Both the position numbers and the translations under genes were made by a program. This document shows, one piece after another, positions 47,101 to 59,684 of a stretch of 64,000 nucleotides of DNA; position 1 is the stretch's first letter; the number at the start of each line of letters is the position of its first letter. This DNA comes from Ananas comosus (lineage: Eukaryota > Streptophyta > Magnoliopsida > Poales > Bromeliaceae): the NCBI RefSeq assembly GCF_001540865.1, contig NC_033629.1:4700905-4764904 (forward strand), in the 5' to 3' direction. A model generated the notes under the pieces. That model saw nothing but the letters and a program-made list of their open reading frames with translations. It did no database searches and had not been told where the DNA came from.

Positions 47101-47975
47101 GAGAGTTAGTTTTTATGCCAAACTCGTTGAATGCTAGAATGCAATAGCAAGGGGATGGGAAATGGAGTCCTTAACTCGGATTGGGCGGCGTGTGGTTACG
47201 CTGGATACTTTCCGGTTGCAGTGATACCGATGCATTGTTGCCATTGACATGGCGAGTGCCACGCTATGTTGGTGAGCATAGTTGGCCCGCATGGGAAATC
47301 CATTTTTTGGCTAATGAGTTGCTAAGGGGACGATGTGTGCAATGGAAGCAAGACTTTGGTTTAGTGGTTCAACAATAGAATGGAATGCATTGGAAGGAGT
47401 TTGGCTGCTGGATGTAACCGGTTCAATGGAAGTCAACGGACGTAAGAATTTGGAAACTGGTTCAACGGAAGTAAGAGAAAATGGTGAAACAAGCTTCGTT
47501 GTTGTTGCTGTCGTTTGTAAGAGAAGAAACAAGCAGCTCCTAGTTTGTCATATATTTCTTGACAAGAAGAGTTACATTAGGCTTCCTTGACTCTACATTA
47601 TGCTGGCAAGTTTTCCTTGTAATTTGTGAGTTATACTATTTTAACCCACGAAATTATTATTCAACTGATATTTTGGCCCATCTTGATGATACTTCTAATT
47701 ATGTTCCTAACTGGTATAGGAATATTTATTGATTCAATTCATAGAATTGCAGGGGCATGCTTGATATTCGCAGCTAAGAGTATTTAAGATATTCCTACAA
47801 ATTTGAGAGACGTGCTAGAAATCAGATTTTTAATTTTTATTCTCGCCCTCAAACTAACATAACCTCAAAAGTGATACCAAAAGCAGGCATTTTGGTGTAG
47901 GGGTGAAAATAGGTCGGATATCAATGCGTATCTCAGGAAATTATATCTGCATCCATATATATATATATATATATA
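47101..47975. other. Intergenic DNA with two short open frames
   Basis: Open runs at 47181-47378 and 47333-47590 overlap in different frames and show no known domain. They may be decayed exon material but are not called as genes. Confidence 0.3.
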
Positions 47976-47979
47976 TATA

Positions 47980-48210
47980 ATTGAGCTAAAATATTTTTAA
48001 AAGTATCACCCCATTGGTGCTTTTAGATTTCTAGTCCTTGGATCTACTCCTTCATTACTAATAGCATTTGGATCAAACACTATTTCACCTACCATCACCT
48101 ACCACTATCTACCACCACCTACCACCATCATCACAATCTTACATTTCTCCATCCAATGGTTAAAACTCAAAAGCATCACCTCATTGGTGCTTTTGAGAGT
48201 ATTCTAGCTT

Positions 48211-48216
<6 letters not shown>
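47980..48216. mobile_element. Small MITE with inverted ends
   Basis: The left end TTGAGCTAAAATATTTTTAA then AAGTATCACC pairs with the right end, which reads TTAAGCTAGAATACTCTCAA then AAGCACC on the other strand. The body is about 235 bases and non-coding. A TA tract lies left and CT/TA repeats (48209-48261) lie right, so the target duplication is unclear. Confidence 0.65.
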
Positions 48217-48259
<43 letters not shown>

Positions 48260-48261
48260 GC
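48209..48261. repeat. (CT)n(TA)n microsatellite
   Basis: About 16 CT units followed by about 10 TA units. Confidence 0.95.
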
Positions 48262-50838
48262 TAGGCCGATATACTATCGGTAGTACGGAAGCTTCCGTGC
48301 TACCAAGTTTTTTATTAGGGTTTAGGTATCTATATTTTTAAATATGAATATACATCGAATGCTAAATTTTTGTTATCATGTTCAGTAAAAAACGGATAGA
48401 GATATGGTCGGATATTTTTTTGGATTTGAGTATGGACTGAATATATATTTGAATATAATTTGAATAATAATATATACTAATATGTACATATAAATATGAA
48501 TTAGAATTAGCAACAATGCAACTAAAGTTTCACATTCATATTCAAACTTTTTCATATCTATATTTATTGAATAATATTTAAATATTTAACAAACCATATT
48601 TTTATATGAAACTCATAATAAAAAAACAAAAAGCAAAAAAAAAAAAAAATCTTATTTCTCCACAAGCATATTATTTTTTCACAACAAACAATCATACTTC
48701 TCCTTATCTCCCTAGCAATTGAGCCGCCTTTATCGCCAAAAAAGAAAAAAAATTAAGCCCGTCTTATCTCCCCACATATATATTAGTAATTAAACAATCT
48801 AGAATATTTTTTTTTTAACATGTCTAGAAACTTGAAAGCAAAGTACTGGAATAGGGGAATAAAATAGTGGGATATTGGAATCATGGAATTAAGGGAATGA
48901 GATATTAGAAATTAATTATTTAATTCATTAGAATTGAGATGTTAGTATCTATATCCAGATTTTTTAGATTGTTGAATAATTTTTACTCCCTAAAATTATA
49001 TTCTTATTCATATCCAATAAATCCTAATATTCTCTACCTGAATACAAAAAATATCATGTATAGATACAAATATTTTTAGATAGAGTAATGCTATATGTAA
49101 ACCCCAATTGGGCTGTATATCCTACATCCCACCATCCAATAGGTGGGGTGTTTTTACTAGTTACTTGATGTGACTAATAGTTCAACCCCACCCATTGGAT
49201 GGGTGAGATATAACTTATTAATCCTGATTATGCTATCCATTTTCACCCCTATTTGGGTGCCTGTGTGCGGTTTAGACTTTTGCTCTCTTTCTTTGGAAAA
49301 GGTAAAAGTAATATACATATTACTTTTTAAAAACAGCTGAGTTGACTTTCTAAATAAATTGACTATATTTAAGAAGTATATATTACAAAACTTTTAACTA
49401 TAGTAGAAAGTTGAATTGCCTTTCTTGGCTTCAACATTGGAAGCCTGAATTTGCAACTATTTATTTTTAGCTAATGAAAAAGGTCATTGGATTTTGGAAA
49501 TTCCAATGAAAATATAGTGCTTATTTAAATAAACTTAAATGAGACTTTTGCAAATGCTATAGGCAAGCCCAAAGATATTAGTTGCTTTAAAAGGATAAAT
49601 GTAAATGGAAGCTGAAAAAAAGTCAATGCCGACTTCCAGACTTTGGTACGATAGGAATACAGATCCAATGGAGAAAGCAGCATCGGCTCAATCATTCAAG
49701 TTACTCTCTCTTTATTGGACCAAATTTGGAATGCAATATAGCATCCGAATTTGGATGGCCCCAGGGGCATTCTATGGTAGGTCAAGAGTAGAAGATGATG
49801 ACTTTTGCTGCTCTGCTGACAGCACATTCTTCGACATGTTGTCACCGAGTACTTTCCTTATTTTGTTCGCCCCGATCATAGAGGCCAAGATCTGCTCCTT
49901 CTACAGGTCCCATTAGGCATGCCAAATTGTTTTAAGGATTAAGTAAATGATAAACAACTTTATTAATCAAAAGTAAAGAGTTAAAATAAGAAGACTCAAG
50001 CATTTCCGCTCAGGTTCTCTACTGTGATTTGACCTCTATGAAGATACACTATGTTTAGCCACTTGACTCATGCTAAACTTGGACGAATGGATCTGGTTGG
50101 TCTTCGACTTTAACTAATAAACTCCAAATACTTGAGATTTCGGCCTAAACTTCTAGTGGCAGAACTACTGAGCTAATGTGGTTGCTGCTGCTACTTTTAT
50201 GGCTATTTCCACTCTCGACCAGAACTACACTATCCTATTTTTATTAGGATAAAGGAACTACTCTTATTTTAGAATCGACTAAATAATTGATAAATTGTTA
50301 TGGAAGAAGGTATTATCTCTTATTTAGAATCGACTGAATAATTGATATACTATTATTGTGGAAGAAGGTAGTATCTATAGTCTCAGCACCCTTATTCATA
50401 ATCCGACTTTTCTGATAAGCAAGAACCTCATTTTAAAAGTGAATTGCGATGATTTCGATTGAAATTCGTTTGATAATTGAATCCTATAATCTCAGCTGAA
50501 TCCCGAAAGTAGCTAAATATTTATCTCTTTTCAAACAGAATTTGCTCATTAAACAGCTGAGATCTCTAATCACTCTAATTCATCAGACGACTAAAATATC
50601 GCACAAATAGGACTAAATACAAATTCCAATCTAAGCACATAAAGCATGTTTTTTTATGGATAAGGTAAACTACTCATAAGAAATATAACACAAATAATAA
50701 GAAAACCTTCCATAAAATATAATTGTTTTGAGGGTTAAGTTTATACATGTCCTTCTAAAGACATCAATTGATAAATATATTCGTGCAAAGTTTAGTTATA
50801 AATTTGTCTCTCCAATGTCTAATTGTTGCATGTATATC
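48262..50838. other. AT-rich intergenic DNA with a small foldback at 49120-49215
   Basis: ATCCCACCATCCAATAGGTG (about 49126) is inverted at about 49184-49212 (CCCACCCATTGGATGGGTGA), a hairpin with arms near 25 bases. The 103-codon open frame at 49605-49916 has no recognised domain. A partly repeated tract of 50-60 bases occurs near 50260 and 50320 (TTAGAATCGACT, AATAATTGATA). No gene was recognised. Confidence 0.4.
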
Positions 50839-51565
50839 TGTCACGCCCCGAGCCCTAGCGGAAGCCCACCGGGCGCTTGCACACCAAGCACCTCCGGTGC
50901 ACACAAGGCGTCTACAACAACATGGAAAAGAAACAATCCTAACATGGCTATCAGAGCAAGAACATAAGCCTACTATAAGACCAGAACCACAACATCCACC
51001 AGATATACCATAGTATATACAACTGGAAAAGAAGAAACTAGTAAGTCTCTAAACAAATATACAGTACACCTTTCAACTAAAAATAAAAAGAAAGATGTCG
51101 ATGGGTCCAACTATGATAACACCACAGAGGCTCTAGCTAGATGCTAACCTCTTCCCACGATCCCTTGCTATGATCCCTAGCCTCTCCCGCTGCGGAAGGC
51201 TCTGAAACAGAAACAAACAACCAATGGGGGTGAGAACTATTAAATAATAGTTTTCAGTAGGTAAGTCGCCGAGAGTGCCGAAATACACCACTAGGTCAAC
51301 TGAGGCATGCTAACATACAAAATGTGAGTAACATAAGGATGACAGTTAAATAAACAAATTTATTACTAAGTCATGCCTCAACATAATAATGTAAACTAAC
51401 AGATATGAATTGTTACTGTCACATAACTAAGTAAATGCATATGTAAGTTTACATGCTCATTATCATTAAACTTTAACAACAGATTAAAGAACAATACTTG
51501 TCATTGTCATTATAACCATGCATCTATACTAATCAATATAGGTGTAGGTTTACTATCGCTAAAGT

Positions 51566-52088
51566 TGTGACACCCCAATAGTCTAACATTGGGTAGTTAT
51601 GACTAGATGTGGGAGTATATAAGCTTGATTGGGCTAGACATAATAGCTGTGCTTAAGCATTTTTGGCCGGTGGTTTGGGCCCAACGAGTTATTATTGCTA
51701 GCCGGGTTTGGTCGTTACATTTGGTATCAGAGCCACTTCATCAGCCGGAAGTGTGAGATGAGTCTTGATTGAGCCAGGGTTGGAATGACGGACTAAGCCA
51801 GGGTCGGTGATTGACATGCAAAGTCAAGGTCGGAATGACAAAGGCTAGCGAGACAAGTCTCACATCGCCTGGTGATCTTGGGCTGTGTGTGTGTTTAGGG
51901 CTGACGACGACGTCAGGGCCTAAACGCGGGGAGTTTGTGACACCCCAATAGTCCCATATTGGGTAGTTATGACTAGATATGAGAGTATATAAGCCTGATT
52001 GGGCTAGACATAATAACTGGGCTTAAGCATTTTGGGCCGGTGGTTTGGGCCCAATGAGTTATTATTGCTAGCGGGTCGGGTCGTTACA
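51566..52088 (+). mobile_element. Complete TRIM retrotransposon (523 bp)
   Basis: The 5' LTR is 51566-51719 (154 bp, TGTGACACCCC to CGTTACA) and the 3' LTR is 51936-52088 (153 bp). AAAGT flanks both sides (51561-51565 and 52089-52093). Directly after the 5' LTR is TTTGGTATCAGAGC. The core TGGTATCAGAGC (51722-51733) complements the 3' end of initiator methionine tRNA and is the primer binding site. A purine tract, GCGGGGAG, ends just before the 3' LTR. The 216-bp interior has no coding capacity, so movement needed proteins supplied in trans. No 5S-rRNA-like block was seen, so it is not Cassandra. Confidence 0.95.
51722..51733 (+). promoter_or_regulatory. Primer binding site of the TRIM
   Basis: TGGTATCAGAGC, two bases after the 5' LTR, pairs with the 3' end of plant initiator tRNA-Met to prime reverse transcription. 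Confidence 0.9.
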
Positions 52089-54400
52089 AAAGTTGACAAT
52101 ACCGATAATGACTAACATAAATGTCCACTTTCTAGAAATGCATCAAAAGAGCCACGAGATAGTAACCCCCTAGTATGTCCATCTACTATATATGCATCAA
52201 CTGTTGGAGAGGTACAATGTCAGGTTTAATTACATTTACCCAATCAACGAGAAACTTACACGTGATAAAGTCCCGGCTCGTGCCGTGCCTAATGGCCCTG
52301 TGGTAGTCAACACTCCTCAAGGCAATCCACTTCGGCGCCCAATTCCGCACGGGCGATCTGTCGTCGCAAGGCTACTCCGGAGTGCCGGCTTGTAGGGAGC
52401 GACCTTCACAAGCTTGTGCGAATGAGCACAATGGCAAGCATGCGTGATCAATAGCACGGTATCCACAAATCAAATACTCAATCATTATGTCTAAAACATG
52501 AAATCACAATATTGACTCGAAGGTTGGGTACTATTTTATTTGTATCATAACTCGTTCAATTAACTAGGTAGGACTCTACCAATATGCAACGTATCCCAAA
52601 CATGTAAAGGTCCATATATCATTCAAGACTCTATCTGGTTTCACCTACTCTGTATTCACTATAGTCAAAAGAGTCATTACTAATGCCATATCCAAAGGAA
52701 TCACAAAGATGTTCACAAAAATCATAATGTATGCCATGTATGCCATGCATATGCTTTGCTACCAAGGTCTCAACTACATGGAGTTATCATGCAAGCAATT
52801 TTCATTATATGCGTTTGTCCCTATTATTGTTCGCCCAAAGGCGTTGCAATCTCATTCATCGTGTCTAAAATATTAAATACAGCTAACGACCTAAAGGTCG
52901 AGTACAATATCATAAAACTCGCTTAGCCATTCAACTAATTAGATACAACATGTTAACTTTACAATTTATCTCTACCCTGCAGTGGGTCATATTTGCTCTT
53001 GCCTAAAACAAGTACATTAATTAGTTTGCATTCGAACTCAATAATTCCACTAACCATGCGAAGTCCTATAGGAATTTTCTTTACTCAACTCTATGATGCA
53101 TCCTAATGTTGCATAAGAGGAAAATACTATTACATGCCATCTAGTGCCATTTAGTGTACAAGTCCACATGATAAACCTCTACTAAATAAAGTATGAAATT
53201 TTTATATGTAGCATGAATGTATCATGCATTCAAAAATTCTACCATGTCACAACTAGCATGGAAATGCACCAAATTATTTCTTTAATAACATAAAAGACAT
53301 AGAGGGAGTTCACCCATTTCGGAGAGGTCAAACCCATCGAATACACTTCGAACTCCTTCGTTTACTCGAACAAAGTTGCCCTCAGGCCTCCTAGGACCCT
53401 AACAAAAATTCTAAAAGGGTTAGAAGCTTCTAATAAGCTTCGCACGAAAATTCTCAAAAATCAAATCGAAAATAGGTAGAAATTACCTTAAATCAAAGAA
53501 AACTTGTCCAAAACTCCAATCAAGGTTGGGATACTTCAATTCTCACCTAAAAGAGAGTTTTACAACCATTAATTAGGTTCCAAAAGCCTCAAAACAAGAA
53601 ACCCCAAATTAAACCCTAGTTTTCCATAACTAGGTTTAATTCCACAAATCTTCACAAAAACACAATCAAGAGTAGTAATTAGATTACTAACCTTCAAGAA
53701 AGCTCCAAACCAAGCTAAACTTGAGCTAGGGTTGGAGTTTAATCCTCAACTAAGCTTCTAGCTTCACATCCAAGACTCCTCTAGGGTTCACCAAGCAAGC
53801 TTCCATGGAAGGAAAGGAGAAAACAAGACCAAATCTTTCAATTTACATGAGATTAGAGAGGAAATCTAGAGAGAGAAAGAAGAAAAAAAACTACTTTCAC
53901 CTCCCTCAGGTCTCAGCACAAAAGAAGACCAAGGATGAGGGGTGCTAGGGATATACACTAATGTAACAATCCCAAAAGGCCCCTCAAAAGCTCCCAAATA
54001 GCAACTGCACTAAACATAGCTTCAGGAGGGAAAGACAAAAGAGCAAGCAAAGAATAGAAAATTGCATAAAATATTAATTAGGGAGGGAATTAAAGATCGA
54101 GGAAAAAAATAACATACCAAAAAGTTGAGCCTTTTTCCCATCGAAAAGTCGAGTGTACTTTTACTGTTTTAGTCAACTTAAAAGAGAGGACGTGGGCCGA
54201 CTTCAGAATGAGAAGATAAGAGAAACCAGTTCAATGTAGGAAAAATAACCGGTTAAAAAAATATAGCAGTATGAAAAATAGTAAAACTAGATCAACAGAG
54301 AGAGAACATGCTCAAAACGAAATAATTGAAAAGGAAAATGGTTCGAAAGAGGTGAGGAGCCAGAACTGGACCGTATCCAAAAGTAAATCTTACAGGTGGG

Positions 54401-57400
54401 GACCACTCCCAAGAATGAATGTGTTGATACCACGTGTGCAAATTATTGGGGATTAATAGATAGTTATAAAATTATATAATATAAATTATATATAGATTGG
54501 ATAAGAAAAATATTGTACTACTTGAGTATATATTGTACTATTTGTTAAGTGCTAAAAATTGTAAAATAGTATAGTACTAGTGTAGTGACCCGCGCGATGT
54601 GGCGTGTAACCGTTATTGTAACCAATTTTTATCATATCTACTAAATTTTTTCCTTCTTATATGTTGTGTTTTAGAGAGTAATCAATTTTTTCATCTTTCA
54701 AAATACCAAAATTTGGTTTATTTTCAACTTATTTTTGTAATATTCGACATATAACTTTGGTTTTCTTACTACAAATTTTGCTACTTTTTTCCTTCTATAT
54801 TGTATTGTTTGATTTTATTTTTCACTCTGATTCTAATTTTAAAGCTTATTCTTATTCTTCATTTTCACAAAATCATCCTTACTTAAAGATAGCTTAGTTG
54901 CAAAGAATATGAAGAATTTTTTTATAGGATTGTGTAAGATTTTTTATTTTTTCATTGCCAATTACATAAATAAGTAAAAACATATACATTAAATTCAAAA
55001 ATCTTATCAAAACGTAACTGAAAGCATAAAAACAATATTAATATAATTGAAAAGCAAGTGAAAGTATAAAAAAAATTAAATAAATGAAAGATAGTACAAA
55101 ATTATTTGGAATACATAAGAAGAAAAGAATGAAGTAGAATTAATAGTAAAAATAATAAGAAAAGTAAGCATAATAGTAGCTGAACATGCTAAAAAACACT
55201 ATAACAGTAATAGCAAATTAGAAGTAACAAAGCAAAACAATATTATCTTTTTGCAATTCAAAGTTATAGTAGAAAAAGTAGTAATAGAAGAAGATTAAGT
55301 GCAGCAATACAAAAAATTAATTAGAATATATAAGATGTAGAACTTAATAGTAAAAGAATAATTTGGAAAAAAAAAACAAAAGAGCCATCAGAAAAAAAAG
55401 CAAGAAAAAAAAATATGAAGATACAATAAAAGAATTACCTAATAAAAAGAAGAGTTACAGAACCTAACCAGCAAAGATTGAAAAAAGATGAAGCAGCTAA
55501 GAACCAGAAGAAGCTACAAAATTAATATAAAAAGAGAAATAGAAGAATAAATTAAAAGGAGCTGATGATATTGTTCAAATTTCTGCTTCTATTGCTGTTG
55601 TTTCTACTGCATCTTCAGCTTTTTTTTTTTTTAATTTGTTTTTCTTACATAGAAAGAAAATGAGTACAAACATAAGAAAAATAAAAAGTTGCTTCTGTAA
55701 TTGTGAATAATGTATATATTATGGACTCCAAAAAGGAAGGCGCTTGGAAATGCCTAGAAAGAGACTAGAAGCCACTACAGAAGAAACCCCCCTCTGATAA
55801 GCATCTGGATAAGGATACGGAGGCCCCTCTTCAGCTCTTGGTCCCTCACCTATCGTATCCTTTGCTGTTAGAAAAAAAAAGGACCCTTCGGTATAGTGTA
55901 CATGTAAAGTAAAAATTGAATAACATTCTAAACCATAAAATTGACAATTACTTATGTTTTCATAGTTGGTATTGCCGCTGATGCTTTTAATGCTGGTGCT
56001 GCTCCTCTTAATTTTACTCTAGGCTTAGACATTCAATAAACTTTATTAGTAATCAACAAAGATAATTTATGCATTTTAAATATTATTAATGAATTGTACT
56101 GAAAAGTAGAAATTGCCTCAGTAGTTGCTTCATCGATTGTTGAGAGAAATCAATGGTTGCAACAATTGCACAATTGCTATTCGAGCAGCCTTATCATATA
56201 TAATATTTGTTGATATTTAATCATATAATTATTCATTTTTCATTATTGTCAATAACATAAGAAATAAAAAACGTATACATTAAATTTGTAAAATCTATTA
56301 AAAAGTAATTAAAAGTAAAAAAGTAAATATTAAAATAAGTGAAAAAAATTATTTGAAACTATATAGAAATTTCTTAAATAGCTCTCTATAATTGATAACC
56401 AAATAATTGAATATCTCACTAATTCCTAAATTAGAGGATGTTTTTTTATTTTTTCCTGATTGTTAATTTTGCCTAGTTGTCAGGGAGCATAGATTTAGTG
56501 AAATAAACTAATTTTTCTATTTTGGATATATGAGCGTGCACATCTAATTTGAATAGCTCTCTAATCCCTAAATTAGAGGATTAATAGTAGTTTTTATTTT
56601 TTTTCTAAAAAAATATGAATGTAGTAGGTAAATTAAACTAAATATAAAGGGATTATGAATAGGAAAGCTTACAGATTGAAAACCGAATGATCGCAAAAGC
56701 CAACAAAAGTATGCCGACTGTAAAAAAGAAAAATTCAAATTTGTTAAAGAATATATATGCAGTAGGCAAACCAAACTGAGTATATATAAAAAGATTACGT
56801 GCAGAAAAACTTATAGACTCAAAACCAAATGACAGCACAACAACCACCAATAGTTAACAGATTCCTAAGTCAAAGATATATCAATATTGATTTTTAAAAA
56901 ACTTTATATGATAGATAATCGAAGTTAACAAATAAAATAACAAATAGAAATTAACGATAACCTTGAAAAGAGAGGAACTGTTGCAGCCAAGTATTAAAAA
57001 ACATTATGTTGTGGGCAACCTAAAATATTGAAAACAATATACGCATAGATTTGAGATTTCTCATAGAAAAAATTTTAGATTCTATAGTAATTATCTTTAT
57101 ATATCCATTTGAAACTAGATAACAACATTAGAGTTTATAGTGTGATCTAATAATATGTTCTTTGATCGGAGAAAGTTTAGGCAATTAGAGGTTCGCAATT
57201 GTCTTGGCATCTACATTGACCACTTAATGACTTGAAATTCAAGCTTCAAAATAGTTTAAAATATTTAAAAGGCAAGTGCACAATTATTGTTGTTCAACTA
57301 CAAATCAGCAACATAAAAACAATAATCATAACCAATAACAATGGAATAGTGATTATAAAAAATAATAGTAAGAAGTAGCTATCTAAGAAGCAACTATCTA

Positions 57401-58060
57401 TGGAACCTTCAAAGTGTCTAGCTTGTACCCTAGTAGAAGGCAAGCACTACAAATACCAAATCATTAGATGAAATAGGTTATCCAGCAACAAATATTAAAA
57501 TAAGAATTCGTAAGTAGATGCCTTTAAAAGATAGATATGTAATTATGCACACATACCATCTATATCATTAGTCGTGCTTTTGAGATGCTTGTTCTAATAT
57601 TCATCATAAGATTCATCTACTTGACAATTATAGCAAAACCAACGGCGTATTGTACTCTCTTCTTCATGCCTCTAATTTGTGGTGCACGTACCGCTTAGAC
57701 CAGGCAGTATACCAAATCATTAGTTATTATGAAAATGGTAAAAGATCGAAAACACATATTAAGAATCAAAACAAAGTAAAAATAAATGTGAAAAAAGGCA
57801 CTATCATTAACACTTAGGTAAAAAAAATTGCAGATTTTCTATGCATGCAATGGAAATATGGCTCCAAAAATTTCAAAGCATCTTTCCCAACTTACATGTC
57901 CTCTCCTTCGAAATATAAACTATCTCATTAACCATACTCACCAAACATGTTTTTGGTTCCCGAATAATCAGAAGCAAAACAGATCGGTAGCTACAGATTC
58001 TAAAATCAAAAGAAAAGGAAAAACTAATAGATGCCGACAGAGCCCGATTTTATGAGTTCG
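54401..58060. other. AT-rich DNA, possible Helitron-like interior
   Basis: No gene or helicase was recognised. The sequence is A/T-rich with frequent stops. At 54577-54580 CTAG follows A, next to a GC-rich ACCCGCGCGATGTGGCG tract. On the minus strand this would be a 3' end of Helitron type (GC-rich hairpin-like tract, about 12 bases, CTAG, then T). The hairpin is weak. See the finding on the captured exon. Confidence 0.35.
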
Positions 58061-58070
58061 AAATTTCAAC

Positions 58071-58454
58071 ATGGTAGAGAAAGCACTCTCCTTCCTCTCC
58101 AAGGGGTGGTGTGAGATGCGCGAATCTGCGGGCGCCGACCTCCGCCTCATGCGTGCCTGGGCAAGCTCCTTCAAGTCCCTCGTCGATCGTGAGCTCGAGA
58201 ATCTCCTCCACTTCGCCTCTGTGTTCTCCGCCCCGCCGCAACTGCTCGTGGCGGCGGCAACATCGTCGTTTTCCTCGGCGGCGATTGGGTCGTCCTCGAT
58301 CTCGGAGCTCGAGATCGTGAAGCAGATCCAGCCCAAGCTCTCGGATATCCGGCGCGAGTACTCATCGCCGGAATTTAGCCGGAAGGTTCCGGAGAGGTGG
58401 AAGCCTAAGGCCTCGATTCGGATCGATCTCCCGGCCATCAGGAACACTTTTTAA
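58071..58454 (+). pseudogene. Truncated first exon of a DGD1-like digalactosyldiacylglycerol synthase
   Basis: The 127-codon frame contains ALSFLSKGW, DLRLMRAWASSFKSLVDREL, PKLSDIRREYSSPEFSRKV and RIDLPAIRN. This resembles the plant-specific N-terminal extension of DGD1, the chloroplast outer-envelope enzyme that makes the galactolipid DGDG. DGD1 continues for several hundred residues into a glycosyltransferase domain. Here the match ends at AIRN and the frame stops five bases later (58452), with no splice donor and no further exon downstream. It is therefore a gene fragment, most likely copied by a transposon. The flanking repeats at 54380-54460 and 58640-58697 are related, which fits capture by a Helitron- or MULE-type element. 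The frame is open, so it may be recent. Confidence 0.7.
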
Positions 58455-58639
58455 GGAATTAACAGGAGACGAACAGTCTGGAAATAAAGCGGTTGCAAGT
58501 TAGGAGCCGAAGCGTCTGTCCATGTAGTAATCCGTCCGTGTAGGAATCACCCATTCACGAATAAAGAAAGGTGGTGGGTCTCACTTGCAAGGTTAAGAAG
58601 AAAAGTAATCACTACAAATAGGTGGGCCCCACGTACAAA

Positions 58640-58697
58640 AATTAAGGTAATTATGCCATGTGGATTCAATTATGGGGATTAATAGTTTTTTTATAGA
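58640..58697. repeat. Terminal-like repeat shared with 54380-54460
   Basis: AGGTGGGCCCCAC, then GCCATGTGGATTCAATTATG and GGGATTAATAG match AGGTGGGGACCACTCC, ACCACGTGTGCAAATTATT and GGGGATTAATAG at 54390-54450. Both then run into AT-rich sequence after TATAGA|T. On the minus strand both begin TCTATA, as Helitron 5' ends often do. Confidence 0.45.
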
Positions 58698-58822
58698 TTA
58701 TAAATATTGTCAAATAGCGCAACATATAGTCAAATATTATAATATTAAAAAATATTACACAATGATTATATATCTTACACTATTTTACCATATTGCACTA
58801 TTTTTGTAGTCTGTTGCATTAT

Positions 58823-59313
58823 GGCTTGTTTGGTTTCTTGGAAAATAGTAAACAATTATTTTTAGGGAAAAAAGTTTTCTGTGGAAAAGATAATTTTTAA
58901 TTTCTGTTGTTTGGTTCGACGGAAAAGAAAAATAGTTTTCAATATATGGGTGTTTGGATGATAAGAAAAAGAAATAGAAAACACTTTTTATTTCTATTTC
59001 ACTTATTTGGTTAGTTTAAAATTTCAGTATATAAACACCTTTTGCAAAAAAGGGTAAGATTACCAACCTTTTAAAATTTAACATAATACTCATAAACTAT
59101 TTATAATATAAATAATAATAAGTAAATAAAATAATTTTAAGTATATTTTGGTATAGGTAAAATAGTTTTACAAAGGAGATAGAGATGATCGACATAACTA
59201 GTAGGAGATGGAGATAACTATGCTGTACGTGTGTGTATATACATGTACACACAAAGGAAATGGAGATAATTAACATGACTAGTAGGAGATGGCGATAATG
59301 ATGCCGTATGTGT

Positions 59314-59377
<64 letters not shown>

Positions 59378-59684
59378 TATAAGATCTGATTTCTCTGACC
59401 TGATCAATTTTGTATGCATTTCCTAAACGNTGACGGATTGGATAGTAAACGTATATCAATATATTAGAAAAAATAAATTTCTTTTTTACTTCTCAAAACG
59501 TTCGTAAGAAAAAAGTTTTCGTTTTCCGAAAAAAAATTTAAAAAACGAAAAGAGAAGTTTTTCATAAAATATAAAAAATAATTTTTCAAAAAATCTACTT
59601 TTCTTACAAACCAAACACACGGAAAAAACTTTCCCAATTTAAAATAAGTTTTCTGGGGTATTTATCAAGGAACCAAACATGCCC
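58823..59684. mobile_element. MITE with GGSYWTGTTTGGTTYCTTG ends (862 bp)
   Basis: The left end GGCTTGTTTGGTTTCTTG matches the right end read on the other strand, GGGCATGTTTGGTTCCTTG, with a few changes. TTA lies near each end (58819-58821 and 59685-59687, offset by one base on the left). The inside carries matching GGAAAA-rich inverted segments and a long TA repeat. Non-coding. Ends and TTA fit a PIF/Harbinger-type MITE. Confidence 0.65.
59316..59377. repeat. (TA)n microsatellite inside the MITE
   Basis: About 30 TA units. A single ambiguous base lies a little to the right at 59430. Confidence 0.95.

Larger units (their letters stand above)
50839..54400 (-). repeat. Probable solo LTR of a gypsy-like element (right end unresolved)
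   Basis: The left border TGTCACGCCCCGAGCCC and a following GGGGTGAGAAC tract (51227) are features I associate with long plant gypsy LTRs in reverse orientation. Text at 53560-53830, read on the minus strand, resembles a transcribed leader (AAACTAGGGTTTAA, CCATGGAAGCTTGCTTGG). No protein is encoded. A TRIM has inserted at 51566. No partner LTR or target duplication was found in the window, so extent and type are tentative. Confidence 0.4.

Noticed and set aside
49605..49916. 103-codon frame in intergenic DNA
   Set aside because: No known domain, no conserved neighbour, and no repeat copy in the window to test for selection.
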